In this document: piece after piece, positions 1 to 10,097 of the stretch
Numbering within the stretch: the first letter of the stretch is position 1
How the letters are laid out: each line of letters begins with the position of its first letter
Source: Labia minor
Taxonomy: Eukaryota > Arthropoda > Insecta > Dermaptera > Spongiphoridae
Assembly (NCBI GenBank): GCA_963082975.1
Contig: OY720345.1
Span: 16,890,491 to 16,954,490, forward strand
Reading direction: 5' to 3'
DNA: 64,000 bases
Program-made: the position numbers and the translations under genes
Notes under the pieces: model-generated
Databases searched by the model: none
Told to the model about the DNA's origin: nothing
The model's input: the letters and a program-made list of their open reading frames with translations, nothing else

Positions 1-570
1 TAATTCTTTTTTTTCTTTAATATAAAAATAAATTAAACATTATATTATTTTTTTTTAGATATTTTTCCCTTTAATATAATAGATTTTTTTTAATATTATA
101 ATTTATATATATTAATTAATTAAATGGATTCGAGTTAACGAAACAAGAATGAAATTTATTTAATTTATTATGTACTTAATTATTTTTTATATAATGAAAA
201 TAAATGCCTGTTTCATTAAGTAATGAAATATGACAAAAATTTTGTGTAAATCCACATGATTATAAAAGTTTTTTTTTTCCTATTTATAATATAATTATTT
301 TTCATTAAGAAATTATAATTTAATTCCCTTTGTATATGGAGGGGGATTATTTTATTTTTTTTTTTTTGGTTACTGTGTTTAATGAATATTAATAAGTGAA
401 GATATTGCATTTGCGGTTGGGATTCATAACATTAATGATGGAATTTATGAGGCAGTGGAAGAGAGACTCGGGCTAAAAAAATGTCAGTTGAATTAAATGT
501 ATACCCTAAATATATATAATAGCCACGTAGGCTCTATATGGATTTTTATATTTTAAAATAATAGAAAAAA
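1..570. other. AT-rich intergenic sequence, no feature seen
   Basis: Very A+T-rich sequence with long T and A runs. The 64-codon reading frame on the minus strand (216-410) is Lys/Asn/Ile/Phe-rich, as expected of a chance frame in such DNA. I see nothing else. Confidence 0.6.
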
Positions 571-1133
571 AATCTGGAGTGTCTCCACTCGACTATCTCG
601 CAAATTTCAATTGGATTAATTAACATATATTATATTTAAATTAAATTTAAAAAATTATAAATGATAAATTAAAATTAATAATTAATATTAAACCAGCGCT
701 TGTTTGGCTCTTTGTTGACACCACGTCACGTGCTGGCGCGTGATTGGCAGCCAACGTGTTAAAAAAATTTGTGAAAAACAATCAAATATATATTTTTATT
801 TTTACGGTCAGTTTAGAGGAAAAAAAATGGAAACGTAGTAGGTAATGGTCCTCTTCCGAATGAGATACATTTCTCAAAAGTTGGTAGAAAGCTACGAATT
901 TTAAATAATGCCCGTGTACCAAATTTCATTATTCTAGCACAAAACCTTTTTGCGTAATCTTATTTACACACACCTACACACCTACACACATACACACACA
1001 CACGTACATACATATACAGACATTTTTCTCAACCTTACAATTATTGAAAATGACTCAGGGACCTTTAAAACGTATAAAAACATCAAAATCTCAAAACCGA
1101 AAACGCAATACTATCTCTGGCGAAAGTAAAAAA
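571..1133 (-). mobile_element. Family A repeat, copy 1 (HINE-like)
   Basis: On the minus strand the element begins at its degenerate 5' end (gtaaaaa.. near 1133). It runs through a CA-type microsatellite (about 960-1015) and a conserved block with CACGTG and GCGCGTGATTGGCAG. It ends in the subterminal repeat GCGAGATAGT and the 3' stem-loop GAGTG-gaga-CACTC at 571-600. It is the same repeat as at 57097-57655 and 58552-59168. No ORF is present, so it is non-autonomous. Confidence 0.75.
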
Positions 1134-2097
1134 ATATACCTAGAAACTGATAAACAATGAAATAAGTTTTTAAATGGAATCTTTCTAATTTTATCTACAT
1201 AAGAAAATATTAGAATTTTACTCAAAACAATAAATATTTAAATTAACTTTGATTGATGTGTTAAACTATAGATTATATAAGTACATAATACAAAATTTGT
1301 AGAATATTTATTTTCCAAATGAATGATATAATTTAAATATTTTATAAGAAATCGGAAGTTGAATGATGTATTTCAATGTAACTACAAGTGGTACTAATAA
1401 AAGGACACCTTTCGGGGTTGTTTCTGCTCCATTTCATCATCAATTGCCCCCCTAAGGTTGAGTTGCCAACCCTGCTTCTGGTCCGAAAGACCCCATTCCA
1501 TTCACTTGTATCACCCCAATCGGTTTTGGTGTTCTCTTCAGTGATGTCGACCCTCGTCGAAGCCTGAAGTTGGAGGGGTTCCCACCCTTCTGACACACAC
1601 CGCATCTTTTTAATCTTTGTATTATAATATCAATTTAAGAATAAATTTATGGTCTGTTTTTTTTCGATTACCATTTCAACTAGTTATATATATATATATA
1701 TATATATCTACAATTTGAGGGGTATAAATCGATTAAAATATGAAATTGCCCATCAACTATGACACATTGGCTTGCTACTTCAATTTGATTAAATCCATTC
1801 ATTGAGCCACTCGATTCGATATAGATCACAAAAAAATGAATAATGATTGTATTATTTGATACATTAATAGAACTTAGAAACCAGATTATGATTTATTTAA
1901 ATATAGTTTTGAATCATCATCGTCTTAATACGGTATTCACTAATGTGATTATTAACAGGATTGTTATTTTTAATATATCAAAAAATATGAAATTTTGAGG
2001 TGTTAATAAATTATAATTATTTATAAGAAATCTCAATTTATTATTTTTTATGTATGGATAAAAATGATATAAGGAAAGTGTCCTAATATGGAATCCT
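1134..2097. other. Intergenic stretch with one G+C-richer patch and a (TA)n run
   Basis: Positions 1343-1605 are clearly less A+T-rich than their surroundings. They hold an open minus-strand frame of 87 codons with no residues or motifs I recognise; it could be a decayed transposon fragment, an exon or chance. A (TA)n tract lies at about 1685-1708. The rest is featureless AT-rich DNA. Confidence 0.4.
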
Positions 2098-2706
2098 TTT
2101 TTTACTTTCTCGCATACTTCGTATAAGGGAAGTATTGGAATCGTCAAAAATTTCGACTTCGAGATTTCGATAGATCTTGACGTTTTAGACCTCCCCGAGT
2201 CGAAAAATACCATTTTTCGAATTATGTCTGTGTGTGTGTATGTATGGATGTAGGTAATGTTTGTCTCTGAGCAAATTTACTCAGAAATTAATCAAGCTAG
2301 GACTTCGAAATTTGGTACACCGATATTATTCACAGTTTGTATATTTCTTTCAAAATTTCGTCAAAATTGGTTAACCGGAAGTGGTACTTTACCTTCACTG
2401 GTTGCGTTTACCTTTCAAGTAAAGTACCAGTTTGCTTTGAGATAATTGCTTCCTATTTTGTATATAGATTTAAAAATATGAAAAAAATTCAGATACCAAA
2501 TTTCATCATGATCTGACTACCGTAAGTGACATTTTACCTATACAAGTAGCGTTAGGTGTAAATTATAAATATATATAATAGTGTTAAACCATTTTACTTT
2601 ATAATTTAAATTAATTAGTTTATTTATTTTTATTGTTGTTAAAACATAATAATAATAACCTAATTACCTATTTATATGCGGGAAAGTCTAGGGGAGCACA
2701 CTCCCG
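2098..2706 (+). mobile_element. Family C repeat, copy 1 (HINE-like, without inserted B)
   Basis: It starts with a T-run and ACTTTC.CGCATAC, followed by a 5' hairpin and AGTATTG. A short GT/GTAT microsatellite follows ATGTCTGT at about 2222-2250. GGTTAACCGGAAGTGG lies mid-element. The 3' end carries TATGCGGGAAAG, the inverse of the 5' CTTTCCCGCATA, and then a GGGAG/CTCCC stem-loop at about 2692-2706. This copy lacks the B insertion carried by the other two C copies. Its sequence after about 2556 also differs from theirs. Confidence 0.75.
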
Positions 2707-3314
2707 ATTTTTTTTTTTTTTTTGGACAATGATAAAGGTCACTTCGTTTTTTCAATTTTGATTTTTTACTACTGCGTTGATAAATACTCTCTACATATCC
2801 ATTAATTTTCATTAAAATAGTTGAAAAAATTAATTTACGAAAACTGTTATGTTTATCTGTTCAGACAGCAGGTTGCCTATTATGAGATACTACAAGTATT
2901 TCCAAAATTAGTCTGTCTTCTTCAATTTTCAAATGGTCTTTTGAAAAACATGTATTTGGAAATATTATTCTAATATTATGGAATATTATTCAATCAAAAT
3001 TGTATAATTCATGACAATTATTAAGTACAAATTAAATGTTTAAGACAATGCAAATATTTCTGTTTAAAAAATAGTTAAAAAGACATGAAAATGGGAACTA
3101 TTTCTTAATTGAGTACATTAATTAAGTATCAGAGATTGCATAGAAATACAGAATTTTTCACTTCCTCATAGTCTTTTTGAGACCAACGGAAAATGTGAAT
3201 GAAATAGAGATATTACATATTAGACCTGTTGTTGTATCTCTTCTAAGCACTTTATAAAATATCTTTGGTTATTTTTATAAAAATTGTAAAATTTAAATTA
3301 AAACATGGAAAATA
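2707..3314. other. AT-rich intergenic sequence, no feature seen
   Basis: It begins with a T-run left by the 3' end of the preceding repeat. I recognise no ORF, terminal repeat or RNA gene in the rest. Confidence 0.5.
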
Positions 3315-3671
3315 AGCTGGAGCGTCTCCACTCGACTATCTCGCAATTTGAATTGGATTAATTAACATATAATATATTTAAATTAAATTGAATTAATTAA
3401 ATTGTAAATGGTAATGTCCCTCTTCCGGTTGAGCTACAGTTCTCAAAATGTTGACAGAAAACTACGAATTTTGAATAATGCCCGTATACCAAATTTGATT
3501 AACCATCAAACCGTTTTTGTGTAATCTTGTCAACACACACACACACAGACAGACATTTTTCTCAATCTTAGCGAAAATGACCCAGGGACCTTCAAAACGG
3601 ATAAAAACATCAAAATCTCATCATCGAAAATTTTCATGATCACAATAGTATCTTTGGCGAGATAGTAAAAA
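3315..3671 (-). mobile_element. Family A repeat, copy 2, internally deleted
   Basis: Both ends are present: the stem-loop/subterminal repeat end (3315-3350) and the ACTATCTCGCC-type 5' end (3650-3671). The central E-box-rich block is missing, so the copy is about 200 bp shorter than full-length ones. The 83-codon minus-strand frame here is a shadow of the repeat; its Cys/Val run encodes the CA microsatellite. Confidence 0.7.
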
Positions 3672-4385
3672 GAGGAAACTAGGATATAACGAACAATTTC
3701 CAATAAATACAATTGTAAAAAAAATACCTGAATGTATTTAGATTGTCTTGAAAAGTGAGTAGAAAAAACATTTGGCATCAATATATTTATATATAAAAAT
3801 GCATATTGCTCGTCTCAAAGATTGTGAAAAGAGATGATTTGTTGTTTCCTTGCTAAAGTTGATCCCTAAGAATAATTTGATATGAAATCAGCATGGAAGT
3901 TAGGTTACATATTATTATCTCATATTTGGACTGTATCTTATAATAGGCCAATTTCTTATATAAATATGTGAAAAGATTCCTGTTCATAGAACTCTTATTT
4001 ATAACTATCTCTCAAATTCTTTATTTTGAATATATTTATAAAAAAAAAATTATAATTTTAAGAGAGCAGATATACAAACAGGGGATGAACAAAATAAGTC
4101 AACACCTGACATATACCTAATATTTATTTATTAATTCATTCATAACTATTGTACTTGTGAAGACCATTAATGTGCTGAGTTTTGCTATCATTTTTTTTAT
4201 TGAGACAATAAACTCAACTCAATATGTTTTATGAAATATAGCTGAACACTAGTTTAACTTTGGTTTTCGGACATTATTAATGATTGACCATGTTTTGACT
4301 ATGTTGTCATTAGATACAGCCGCCCGTGAAATGTTAAACAGATGTTTTCAAGACAGACGCTTCCGTTAACCGAGTAATAACAATT
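3672..4385. other. AT-rich intergenic sequence, no feature seen
   Basis: I find no ORF above background, no terminal inverted repeats and no recognisable RNA gene. A short A-run lies near 4042. Confidence 0.5.
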
Positions 4386-5008
4386 TTTACCGACCGACGA
4401 TAGTAAGGGAGGTATTGTTTTCACATCAAATTTCACATGTGGAAATTTTTACATATCTCCACGAATCATGCATTTTCTTAACAGAAAAAAGTATTTTATC
4501 ATGATGTCTGTCCGTCCGTCTGTCCATCCGCATAGATATGTACAGCTTGAACTGCTCAACGGATTTTGATAAAATTTGATATATTTACTTAATGCATCAG
4601 TATGATGAATTGATCAACTTTTGGTGTATATCCGGATACCGGAAGTGGTAGTATTACCGATCCTTGATAGGAAGGGAAAGGTTATTTTCACACCAAATTT
4701 CACATGAGGAGATTTTTTACATATCTCCACGAATCATGTACTTTGTATTGGTTTCTCCTCGGGAAAAATCATCTTCATTGGTTTTTTCTTAATTTAAAAT
4801 TATATGACGTCACCCAACCCTTCATGATGTCACAGCCTCCTTATATATTATAAATAAAATAAAATTAAAAATTTTTATGTTATATCTATATATATGTTTT
4901 TTATTGCATTAATAGATACATTTAAATTATTTGAAATTGTTTCTGTAGCTGAAAATTAATTTATTTCAAACCGTCGGTCGGTTCTGTGCCTGGCCACAGG
5001 TCAACTTA
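4386..5008 (+). mobile_element. Family B repeat, copy 1 (HINE-like)
   Basis: It begins TTTTACCGACCGACGATAG...GGTATTG. A (GTCC)n microsatellite (about 4508-4530) follows ATGATGTCTGT. ATTTGATATA and ACCGGAAGTGG follow. Two TGACGTCA-like sites lie in the second half (4806-4835). It ends with CCGTCGGTCGGT, the inverse of the 5' ACCGACCGACG. The 3' hairpin is a CCTG-gcca-CAGG stem near 4989-5000, followed by TCAACTTATT. It has no coding capacity. Confidence 0.8.
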
Positions 5009-5170
5009 TTTCATTATCGAAAACCCATTTTACCAGTTGAATGTTCAAGAACAAACAAATTGATGCAAAAGATAATCGTTTCATTATTTACATGTAACCA
5101 GTAATATCATCATATATTTATATATATAATACAATCTATAATTTAAATTTGTTATCAAAATTTATATTCA
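5009..5170. other. Short AT-rich spacer
   Basis: Spacer between a B copy and a C composite. Nothing is recognised. Confidence 0.5.
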
Positions 5171-5309
5171 TTTTTACTTTCCCGCATACTTCGTATAAGG
5201 GAAGTATTGGAATCGTCAAAAATTTCGACTTCGAGATTTCGATAGATCTTGACGTTTTAGACCTCCCTGAGTCGGAAAAAACCATTTTTGGAATTATGTC
5301 TGTGTGTGT

Positions 5310-5362
5310 GTATGTATGTATGTATGTATGTATGTATGTATGTATGTATGTATGTATGTATG

Positions 5363-5392
<30 letters not shown>
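5310..5392. repeat. (GTAT)n microsatellite inside C copy 2
   Basis: About twenty uninterrupted GTAT units directly follow ATGTCTGTGTGTGTGTATG. The array sits at the same internal position in every C copy, with different lengths. Confidence 0.95.
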
Positions 5393-5393
<1 letters not shown>

Positions 5394-5687
5394 TGTCTGT
5401 AAGCAAATTTACTCAAAAACTAATCAAGCTAGGACTTCGAAATTTTGTACACCGATATTATTCACAGTTTGTAGATTTCTATCAAAATTTCGTCAAAATC
5501 GGTTAACCGGAAGTGGTACTTTACCTACAATGGTTGCGTTTACCTTTCAAGTAAAGTACCAGTTTGCTTCGAGATATTTGCTTCATATTTTGTATATAGA
5601 TTTAAGAATATGAAAAAAATTGAGATACCAAATTTCATCATGATCTGACTACCGGAAGTGACATTTTACCTATACAAGTAGCGTTTC

Positions 5688-6222
5688 CTTTTTACCGACC
5701 GACGATAGTAAGGGAGGTATTGTTTTCACACCAAATTTCGCCTGTGGATATTTTTAGGTACATATCTTCACGAATCATGCATTTTCTTAACAGAAAAAAG
5801 TATTTTTAGCATGATGTCTGTCCGTCCGTCCGCTGTGTGTCCGTAGAGATGTGTACAGCCTGAACGGCTCAACGGATTTTGATGCAATTTGGTATATTTA
5901 CTTAATGCATCAGTATGATGAATGGATCAACTTTTGGTGCAAATCCGGAAACCGGAAGTGCTAGTATTGACGATCGAAGAGAGGAAGTGAAGGGTTATTT
6001 TCATATCAAATTTTACGTGAAGGCATATCTCCACGTGTTATGCACTTTGTATTGGTTTTATCCTCGAGAAAAATCATCTTCATTAGTTTTTTCTTAATTG
6101 AAAATTATATGACGTCACCCAGCACTTCATGACGTCACAGCCAGCCCTTATATATTATAAATAAAATAAAATTAAAAATATTTATATTATATCCATATCT
6201 GTTTTTTTTTTACATTTAAAAT
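5688..6222 (+). mobile_element. Family B repeat inserted in C copy 2, 3'-truncated
   Basis: A B 5' end (ACCGACCGACGATAG at 5694) follows the C sequence ...GTAGCGTTTCC. The (GTCC)n tract, ACCGGAAGTG and the paired TGACGTCA sites are present. The subterminal repeat and CAGGTC hairpin that finish other B copies are absent, and C sequence resumes near 6222. Confidence 0.75.
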
Positions 6223-6323
6223 ATCAGTTAACCGGAAGTAGCACTTTATTACATTCTAAATATTCATTCACAACTCTTTATACCTATTTATATGCGGGAA
6301 AGTCTAGGGGAGGACACTCCCGC

Positions 6324-7111
6324 TTATTTTAAAAATTGCACACTTTTGTAAAATGACAAAGAATGGGAAAATAAAATTGTTTAAGATGTACAATTCCAAA
6401 AAAAAAATTAAAAGAAATTTAATTGTATTCAGGCATTTAATGTAGAGGTATAAATGTATGTATAGTTCGGAAGCAATAACTCTTTGTCTAATCAGGTTCA
6501 AGGCCCAAGAAATTTTTAAATAGAAGGCAAAAAAAGTAGTGATTCCCTTAACCCGGTCTTCTTTGAATAGTTGGGGTAAATCAAAAAACGAGCGTTCCCT
6601 TGTTCGGTTCACAGAGGGGAGGAGTGCTTTCGCTTCGAATCTAGAATAGCCGTCTCGGTATAATAGGCTGACATTAAAGTCTTTTGAACCCCCCCCACCG
6701 GATTAGAAGAATCCACACCCCTTAAAATGAAGCTTAATTGTGAATTCGTTTTCTAATATAAAAGCTTCTAAAAAAAAATATTTCCACTCTAAAAAATTTG
6801 AATCGAACGATCTTGGTCAACTCGCACCTCATGGGAAGTTAGGAAACGCGTGTGGAGTGGGGAGAAGGAGGGGGCTGATGTATTAAGTTAATAATCTATT
6901 GATCACAATGCTTGTTGTCTCATACATACAAAAGCAAATTTAATACAATAAAAATCTTATTCAAAAGAAGTATTTATTTTATTTATTATCTTTAAAATCA
7001 AAAAATATTTAGCATTTTGTTTTGTTTTTTACATATATAAAATATTAATAAATTGTTTTTAAAAATGACGTTTTCAATCATCACTATAAATATGGATTTA
7101 TGGTATTATCT
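6324..7111. other. Intergenic stretch with a G+C-richer patch
   Basis: About 6540-6890 has more G+C (homopolymer C at 6691, GGGGAGAAGGAGGGGG near 6858) than its flanks. No coding frame can be defended; the minus-strand 102-codon frame 6304-6612 shows no family motif. Possible regulatory or exonic patch, function unknown. Confidence 0.35.
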
Positions 7112-7612
7112 TATCTTATTATACTAGCAAAAATTGTGTATATATATATTTGTATTTTTTAAATATTAAACCGCTCGAACAATTTTTTTGAAATTTTCAA
7201 AATAGATAATAATTTTTATAAAGAGAAATAGATCAGGTATTGGTTTCAGCCTCTGGAAAACTCATCTTTATTGGGTTTTTCTTAATTTAAAATAGGAAAT
7301 TTAAATGACGTCAGCAACTAAGTCTGACAGCGCTTCCTTAAATACAAAAAATTATAAATATAAATAAAATCAAATTACTAAATATATATTATGTTATATC
7401 CACAGGCCATACTTTTCTGTCTTTCAATGCATTTCGTACATTTAAGGGGTGTATGTTTTATGATTTTTTTAAATATATGTTTTTTTAAATTATTTGAAAT
7501 TGTTTCATATATTTTGTAGTTCATTTATTTTAAATAATAATCTTAATCATAAATATTCATAGTTCATAAGGAATATTTTTTAAAGCACCGAAGCGGGTCA
7601 GTGAACCAGGTC
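7112..7612 (+). mobile_element. Family D repeat, copy 1
   Basis: It begins ATCTTATTATACTAGCAAAAATTG, then a CCGCTCGAAC block, TTTCAGCCTC..AAAA, one TGACGTCA (about 7306) and a TATGTTATATCCACAGGCCAT block. It ends near GTGAACCAGGTCC. The element matches copies at 17105-17636, 42600-43026 and 61.6-63.7 kb. Its TGACGTCA-containing second half resembles that of family B. Confidence 0.65.
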
Positions 7613-7639
7613 CTATATTAATAGACGAACCCGTTGCAA

Positions 7640-7725
7640 GAGGTGTTTGAAATTTAAGTTTAAACTGAATTTGTAACTAACTTCATGTTACAGACATCAC
7701 TTACATACATACATACGACGGAAAT
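7640..7725 (+). repeat. Short dispersed repeat G, copy 1
   Basis: A block reading AATTTAAGTTTAAACTGAA, then TTTGTAACTAACTTCATG, then ACAGACATCAC and CATACATACGACGGAAA. It recurs at 9113-9225 (inverted) and 25830-25908. This is probably one end of another non-autonomous element. Confidence 0.6.
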
Positions 7726-7772
7726 GATGTAGTTTGATTATTTTCTTTATTATTGTATGTTTAATGGTAGTA

Positions 7773-8003
7773 TAGGAGGCAGCTAGCCGAGCGTGTAGCG
7801 TAGCAATTTTCTACACAAGAAGTCGGTGTCCCATTCCAGGAACTGTTCCTGGTTCTATACATGCGGAAGGCAACGGGAAACCACCTTATTAACATTCCCA
7901 AGAAAAATCATCATTGCTGGGCAGCTTCTAAGGCTATCCTAGTCATGATGATGGCCAAACTCCGAAGGGAGACGGCACCTTAAGATGAAGAATCCCATTC
8001 ACA
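7773..8003 (+). mobile_element. SINE-like element, probably tRNA-derived
   Basis: Starts GGAGGCAGCTAGCCGAGCGTG, where TAGCCGAGCGTG resembles a Pol III A box. A weaker B-box-like GGTGTCCCATTCC lies downstream. A G+C-rich body includes GGAAGGCAACGGGAAACC and ends in GATGATGG..AAGATGAAGAATCCC. It has no ORF. Its abrupt composition contrast with flanking AT-rich DNA fits a young retroposon. Identification rests on promoter-like motifs; no target-site duplication was confirmed. Confidence 0.5.
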
Positions 8004-8433
8004 TTATTATTATTATTTATTGTCATTTCCTTTGGATTTATAATTAAAAAATATATTAAAAGATTTCAATCAAAATTAAACTTTTTATCATATAAATTAA
8101 TTAGTTAAACTAGTAAATACTGATATCTCTAAGTTCAATAACACTTTTGAATATAATATAATTTTAATATTTATTTTTATATTAAAAGAATAATTAAAAA
8201 AAAATGTTTTAATATAATTAATATTAAATTTTATCCCACACTTTTTATTATATCGTATATATAATTTTTTTTTTCTATAAAATTATAGATTATCTCTATT
8301 GATTTTTTTTATTATTTATATATATATATTTATATCTTCCAATAAGATTAGATAATTTGTCAGAGTCCGTTAAAAATGTGTAATATAAATTTTTGTTTTA
8401 GTATAATATATATATAAGGAGTGTTAAACGAAA
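8004..8433. other. AT-rich upstream region of the first membrane-protein gene
   Basis: Long T/A runs with no repeat recognised. A pyrimidine-rich stretch ending TTTTGTTTTAG (about 8391-8401) lies about 33 bases before the ATG. It could be a splice acceptor of an intron in the 5' untranslated region. This is inference only. Confidence 0.35.
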
Positions 8434-8826
8434 ATGCCAGCAACCAGTGATTTGTATCGATCACCAGTTTTTATTTGCAAATGTGTTCACATTATCTTCA
8501 ACATTGCCATTTTAATTACCATTGCCAATCAACCAATACTATTTTATCCATATGAAAAGGAATTTGTTGATTTAATTACAGAAGGATGGTTTGCAATTAA
8601 TCTTATTCTTATTGCATCATTTTTTTTTGATACTTTTCTTCATAAAATATTATTATTGACAATATCGGCACTCGGTGGTGTGTTATGCGTCGTGGGATCT
8701 GCTTTCTTATTTAATGTACCGCTCTATTCAACAGGCAGAGAAATTGCTGGTGGAGTTCTTCTTTTATTTCTAGCCCTTCTTTATTGGGCAGAGACATTTT
8801 TTATTGTACGAGCAGAATCAGATTAA
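8434..8826 (+). CDS. Small four-transmembrane (snakeskin/MARVEL-like) protein, paralogue 1
   Basis: An intact 130-residue single-exon frame. Four hydrophobic segments fall at about residues 12-33, 50-66, 72-93 and 103-124, with short polar loops and no cleavable signal peptide beyond TM1. Family landmarks shared with the three paralogues downstream are Lys16 in TM1, ITEGWFAIN at TM2, LHK (69-71) after TM2, GREIAGG (101-107) entering TM4, and YWAE in TM4. The start was chosen because it is the first ATG after an in-frame AT-rich leader and aligns with the paralogues. A polyadenylation-like AATAAA lies at about 8954. The overall plan matches insect septate-junction proteins of the snakeskin type (Lys in TM1, His-Lys after TM2, Arg before TM4), but similarity is distant and the function is inferred. 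It is divergently oriented to the other three genes. Confidence 0.75.
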   Translation: MPATSDLYRSPVFICKCVHIIFNIAILITIANQPILFYPYEKEFVDLITEGWFAINLILIASFFFDTFLHKILLLTISALGGVLCVVGSAFLFNVPLYSTGREIAGGVLLLFLALLYWAETFFIVRAESD

Positions 8827-9112
8827 TTTAATTCTAACTAAATTATTCATTAATCGTCCATTTTATATTATATAATATATATATATATATACATATTATA
8901 TTGTATTTATTATTTCATCAATTTATGTTATTAACAAAAGAGAATAATTTTATAATAAATTATATATAATAATAACAAATCAGATTTTATTGTTCTATTC
9001 ACCATTTCAACCCTGAAATTCATCTTGTAAAAATTTAATTAATTTTAAATGTGTAATAAACTGACCTTTTGAATTTTCAATTCTTTTTTTTCATTAATTT
9101 TCTAATCATACT
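8827..9112. other. 3' flank of paralogue 1
   Basis: AT-rich. AATAAA occurs at about 8954 and again near 9054, and either could direct polyadenylation. A (TA)n tract lies at about 8873-8890. Confidence 0.4.
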
Positions 9113-9225
9113 ACATAATTTCCGTTGTATGTATGTGATGTCTTTAACATTATGAAGTTAGCTACAAATTCAGTTTAAGCTTAAATTTGCAATGAGTTCA
9201 TTTATTAGTATAATAATTTGATTAT
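9113..9225 (-). repeat. Short dispersed repeat G, copy 2 (inverted)
   Basis: Reverse complement of the block at 7640-7725: TTTCCGTTGTATGTATG, then GTGATGTCT, then ATGAAGTTAGCTACAAATTC, then GTTTAAGCTTAAATTTGCAA. Confidence 0.6.
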
Positions 9226-9418
9226 CTAAATTCATTAGATTTAAAATAAAAATGAGATTTTAATTATCGTTTAATAATTAAATTAAATTTGTATTTATGA
9301 AACGTTGAAAAATTATAAAAATGTTAATTAATTAAATTTATTAAGTAATTTATTGATTATTTATCAATTTTTTTTTGTTTTTTTTGTATTTGCTTTTTAA
9401 AATTTGATACATATAATA

Positions 9419-10097
9419 AGAGGGCAATTCACAAAGTAGGTTACGTTTTGGAATTAAGACAAAACTAGTACAGGAAAATGTTTTTTCATATACATTTGAA
9501 AGAGCTACTAAAATACTATTTTTTTACATAATCGCCAAAAAAGTTGAGACATTTATCGTAGCGATGAACGAGCTTAGAAATTCCTTCCTCATAGAAATCC
9601 GCCGCCTGAGTGTTGAGCCAGTTTTTGTGAGCAAAAAAACTTAAACTCATAGAAATTTATCGGCAACTGTGAAGTTTACGGGAACAACGTGATCAGTAAT
9701 GGTGCATACGTTTCAAAAATGGTCGAAGTAATGTTCACGATTAAGAAAAGAGTGTGCGGCTAACCATTATGACCGATGAACTGGTGGAAAAGATCAATGA
9801 AAAATTTAGAAGAAATGGTCGTTTTATCATAACCGAACTTTCCTTCTGTTTTCCGCAAATTTCACGCATTTTCTCCGCGCGGCCGTGACTGACTGGCTCA
9901 ACACTCAGGCGGCGGATTTCTATGAGGAAGGAATTTCGAAGCTCGTTCATCGCTACGATAAATGTCTCAACTTTTTTGGTGATTATGTAGAAAAATAGTA
10001 TTTTAGTTGCTCTTTTAAATGTATATAATAAAAATCATTTTCCTGTACTAGTTTTGTCTTAATTCCAAAACGTAACCTACTTTGTGAATTGCCCTCG
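9419..10097 (+). mobile_element. Mariner-derived element with roughly 220-bp terminal inverted repeats
   Basis: Flanked by TA on both sides (9417-9418, 10098-10099), with ends reading [A/C]GAGGGCAATTCACAAAG. The right arm (about 9885-10097) encodes a mariner transposase C-terminus on the + strand (YDKCLNFFGDYVEK, then stop). The left arm (9419-about 9640) is an inverted copy of that same coding end. Between them lies an N-terminal piece reading TDELVEKINEKFRRNGRF. The catalytic core is absent and frames are broken, so it is inactive. The 69-codon minus-strand frame at 9741-9950 is a shadow. Confidence 0.85.

Larger units (their letters stand above)
5171..6323 (+). mobile_element. Family C repeat, copy 2, composite carrying an inserted B element
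   Basis: C ends are intact: CTTTCCCGCATA at about 5178 and TATGCGGGAAAG plus the GGGAG-gaca-CTCCC stem-loop at 6292-6323. The middle is interrupted by a 3'-truncated B copy. The same C-B junction and the same B truncation recur at 50708-51923, so the composite was duplicated or mobilised as a unit. The 154- and 72-codon frames here (5149-5613, 5288-5506) are artefacts of reading the (GTAT)n array. Confidence 0.8.

Noticed and set aside
1342..1605. 87-codon minus-strand frame as a gene
   Set aside because: Composition is exon-like but there is no motif, no splice context and no paralogue here. Kept only as an unexplained patch.
4806..4835. Paired TGACGTCA (CRE) sites as host regulatory elements
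   Set aside because: They recur at the same place in most B copies, so they are element sequence. Any host function would be secondary and there is no evidence for it.
5149..5613. 154-residue frame rich in Cys-Met-Tyr-Val repeats (also 5288-5506 and 51496-51791)
   Set aside because: The repeats are translation of the (GTAT)n microsatellite inside C elements; the flanks are repeat sequence and no homologous protein is expected.
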